A DNA stretch of 10,588 nt from the NCBI GenBank assembly GCA_025450955.1, contig JANWLJ010000219.1:1-10588 (forward strand). Reading direction: 5' to 3'. This DNA is from Polyangium sp. (in: bacteria). GTDB taxonomy: Bacteria; Myxococcota_A; Polyangia; Palsa-1104. The notes under the pieces were generated by a model. That model saw only the letters and a list, made by a program, of their open reading frames with translations, did not search any database and had not been told where the DNA came from. Positions 10,040 to 10,588 of this stretch are shown here, one piece after another (within the stretch, counting starts at the first letter, position 1; each line of letters begins with the position of its first letter). A program made the translations under genes and the position numbers.

Positions 10040-10588
10040 TCATTTGCTGAAGGTGGCGACGAGCGTGCGCAGGGCCGCTCGCGCGCCCGAGAGGATCGAC
10101 GCGCCGTCGCCGACCAGCAAGGTGTCGAAGTCGAGCGTCTCGGCGAGGCGGGCCAGGCTCAGGCGGAGCGCGGCGGGATCGTCCATCACCGTCTCGGGAA
10201 GCAGGCCAAGCGCGCCGGGCGGATTGCCGACGCAGATATCGCCCACCACGAGAATGCGCCGCTCGGGCCAGTGGAGCGCTACCTCGCCGGGCGATTTACC
10301 GTCGGCGGGGACCACGGTGAACGGGCCGACGCGCTGCCCTGCCGAGAGCGGCGCGCCGAGGGTGACGCCCTTTTCGCGGACGAACGCGGCGTCGGCCGGA
10401 TGGATCATCACCTCGGCGCCGGTGCGCGCCCGCAGCCGCTCGGCGTCACGAAAATGATTGCGGTTGGTGAGGATGATGCGCGCGACGCCCAAGCGAGCGA
10501 GCTCGTCCAGCACCTCTTCGGACATCTGCACCGGGTCGATGCACAAATTTCCCGACGGGTGGCGCACGTGCCAGCCGCTGAAATCGTA
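10040..10588 (-). CDS. Divergent metallo-beta-lactamase-fold protein (5' end cut by window edge)
   Basis: The frame is open to the right edge (visible start YDFSGWHVRHPSGNLCIDP), so the real start lies outside the window; a GTG at 10567 inside it is not a likely start. About 182 residues are visible. The order of elements is that of the MBL fold: a strand ending GNLCIDP, VARIILTNRNHFRDA where HxHxDH would normally be, then RTGAEVMIHPADA, FTVVPADGKSPGEVALHW (where GHTxG would be), ILVVGDICVG, and LLVGDGASI at the end. Most metal ligands are replaced: the metal motif reads NRNHFR, the GHT His is Lys, and the final GHG is GDG; only the VGD Asp is kept. I remember related MBL-annotated proteins sharing these substitutions, so it is probably a family trait and not decay. 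It heads the visible part of the operon with the LMF gene. Confidence 0.8.
   Translation of the reverse strand, partial: YDFSGWHVRHPSGNLCIDPVQMSEEVLDELARLGVARIILTNRNHFRDAERLRARTGAEVMIHPADAAFVREKGVTLGAPLSAGQRVGPFTVVPADGKSPGEVALHWPERRILVVGDICVGNPPGALGLLPETVMDDPAALRLSLARLAETLDFDTLLVGDGASILSGARAALRTLVATFSK

Noticed and set aside
8521..10050. Long plus-strand open frame (about 509 codons) opposite the LMF gene
   Set aside because: Its translation is low-complexity, rich in Arg, Glu, Ala and Gly with no recognisable motif, while the opposite strand carries clear LMF signatures. It is an artefact of GC-rich codon use.

Overview
The window is a GC-rich bacterial chromosomal segment that looks like a member of the Myxococcota or a close deltaproteobacterial relative. 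The evidence is the gene mix: an IgGFc-binding-type lipoprotein, a Hanks-type Ser/Thr kinase with a long Pro/Ala/Asp-rich linker, an FHA-domain sigma54 activator, and a Cys-repeat lipoprotein. All eight genes are strongly coding and tightly packed. No gap exceeds 230 bp, and I see no tRNA, rRNA, insertion sequence, phage gene or CRISPR array.

Left part (1-4294). Two minus-strand genes encode envelope or signalling proteins: an IgGFc-binding-family lipoprotein (cut by the left edge) and a transmembrane Ser/Thr protein kinase. A short, basic and acidic, helical protein of unknown function is encoded on the plus strand and diverges from the kinase.

Middle part (4349-6589). An FHA-AAA+-Fis sigma54-dependent activator (minus) diverges from a secreted DUF882/M15-like zinc peptidase (plus). 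The 228-bp region between them holds a good sigma70-type promoter pointing at the activator, a -24/-12 (sigma54-type) promoter candidate pointing at the peptidase, and a perfect 9-bp-arm dyad that could be the activator's binding site. This is the most coherent regulatory story here: a kinase, an activator with a phosphothreonine-reading domain, and an adjacent sigma54-type promoter in front of a wall-acting enzyme. The sequence suggests the link but does not prove it.

Right part (6596-10588). A minus-strand run that may be one operon. In transcription order it has a metallo-beta-lactamase-fold protein lacking most canonical metal ligands (cut by the right edge), a lipase maturation factor family membrane protein (1-nt gap), a YciB/VC0807-like polytopic membrane protein (14-nt gap), and a Cys-rich repeat lipoprotein (57-nt gap). 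Pairing an LMF-type folding factor with a lipoprotein carrying about 40 cysteines is suggestive but unproven.

I found no clearly new defence or mobile system. The observations most worth testing are the sigma54 promoter/dyad, the LMF/Cys-rich operon, the degenerate MBL protein, and two short-leader or leaderless promoters.
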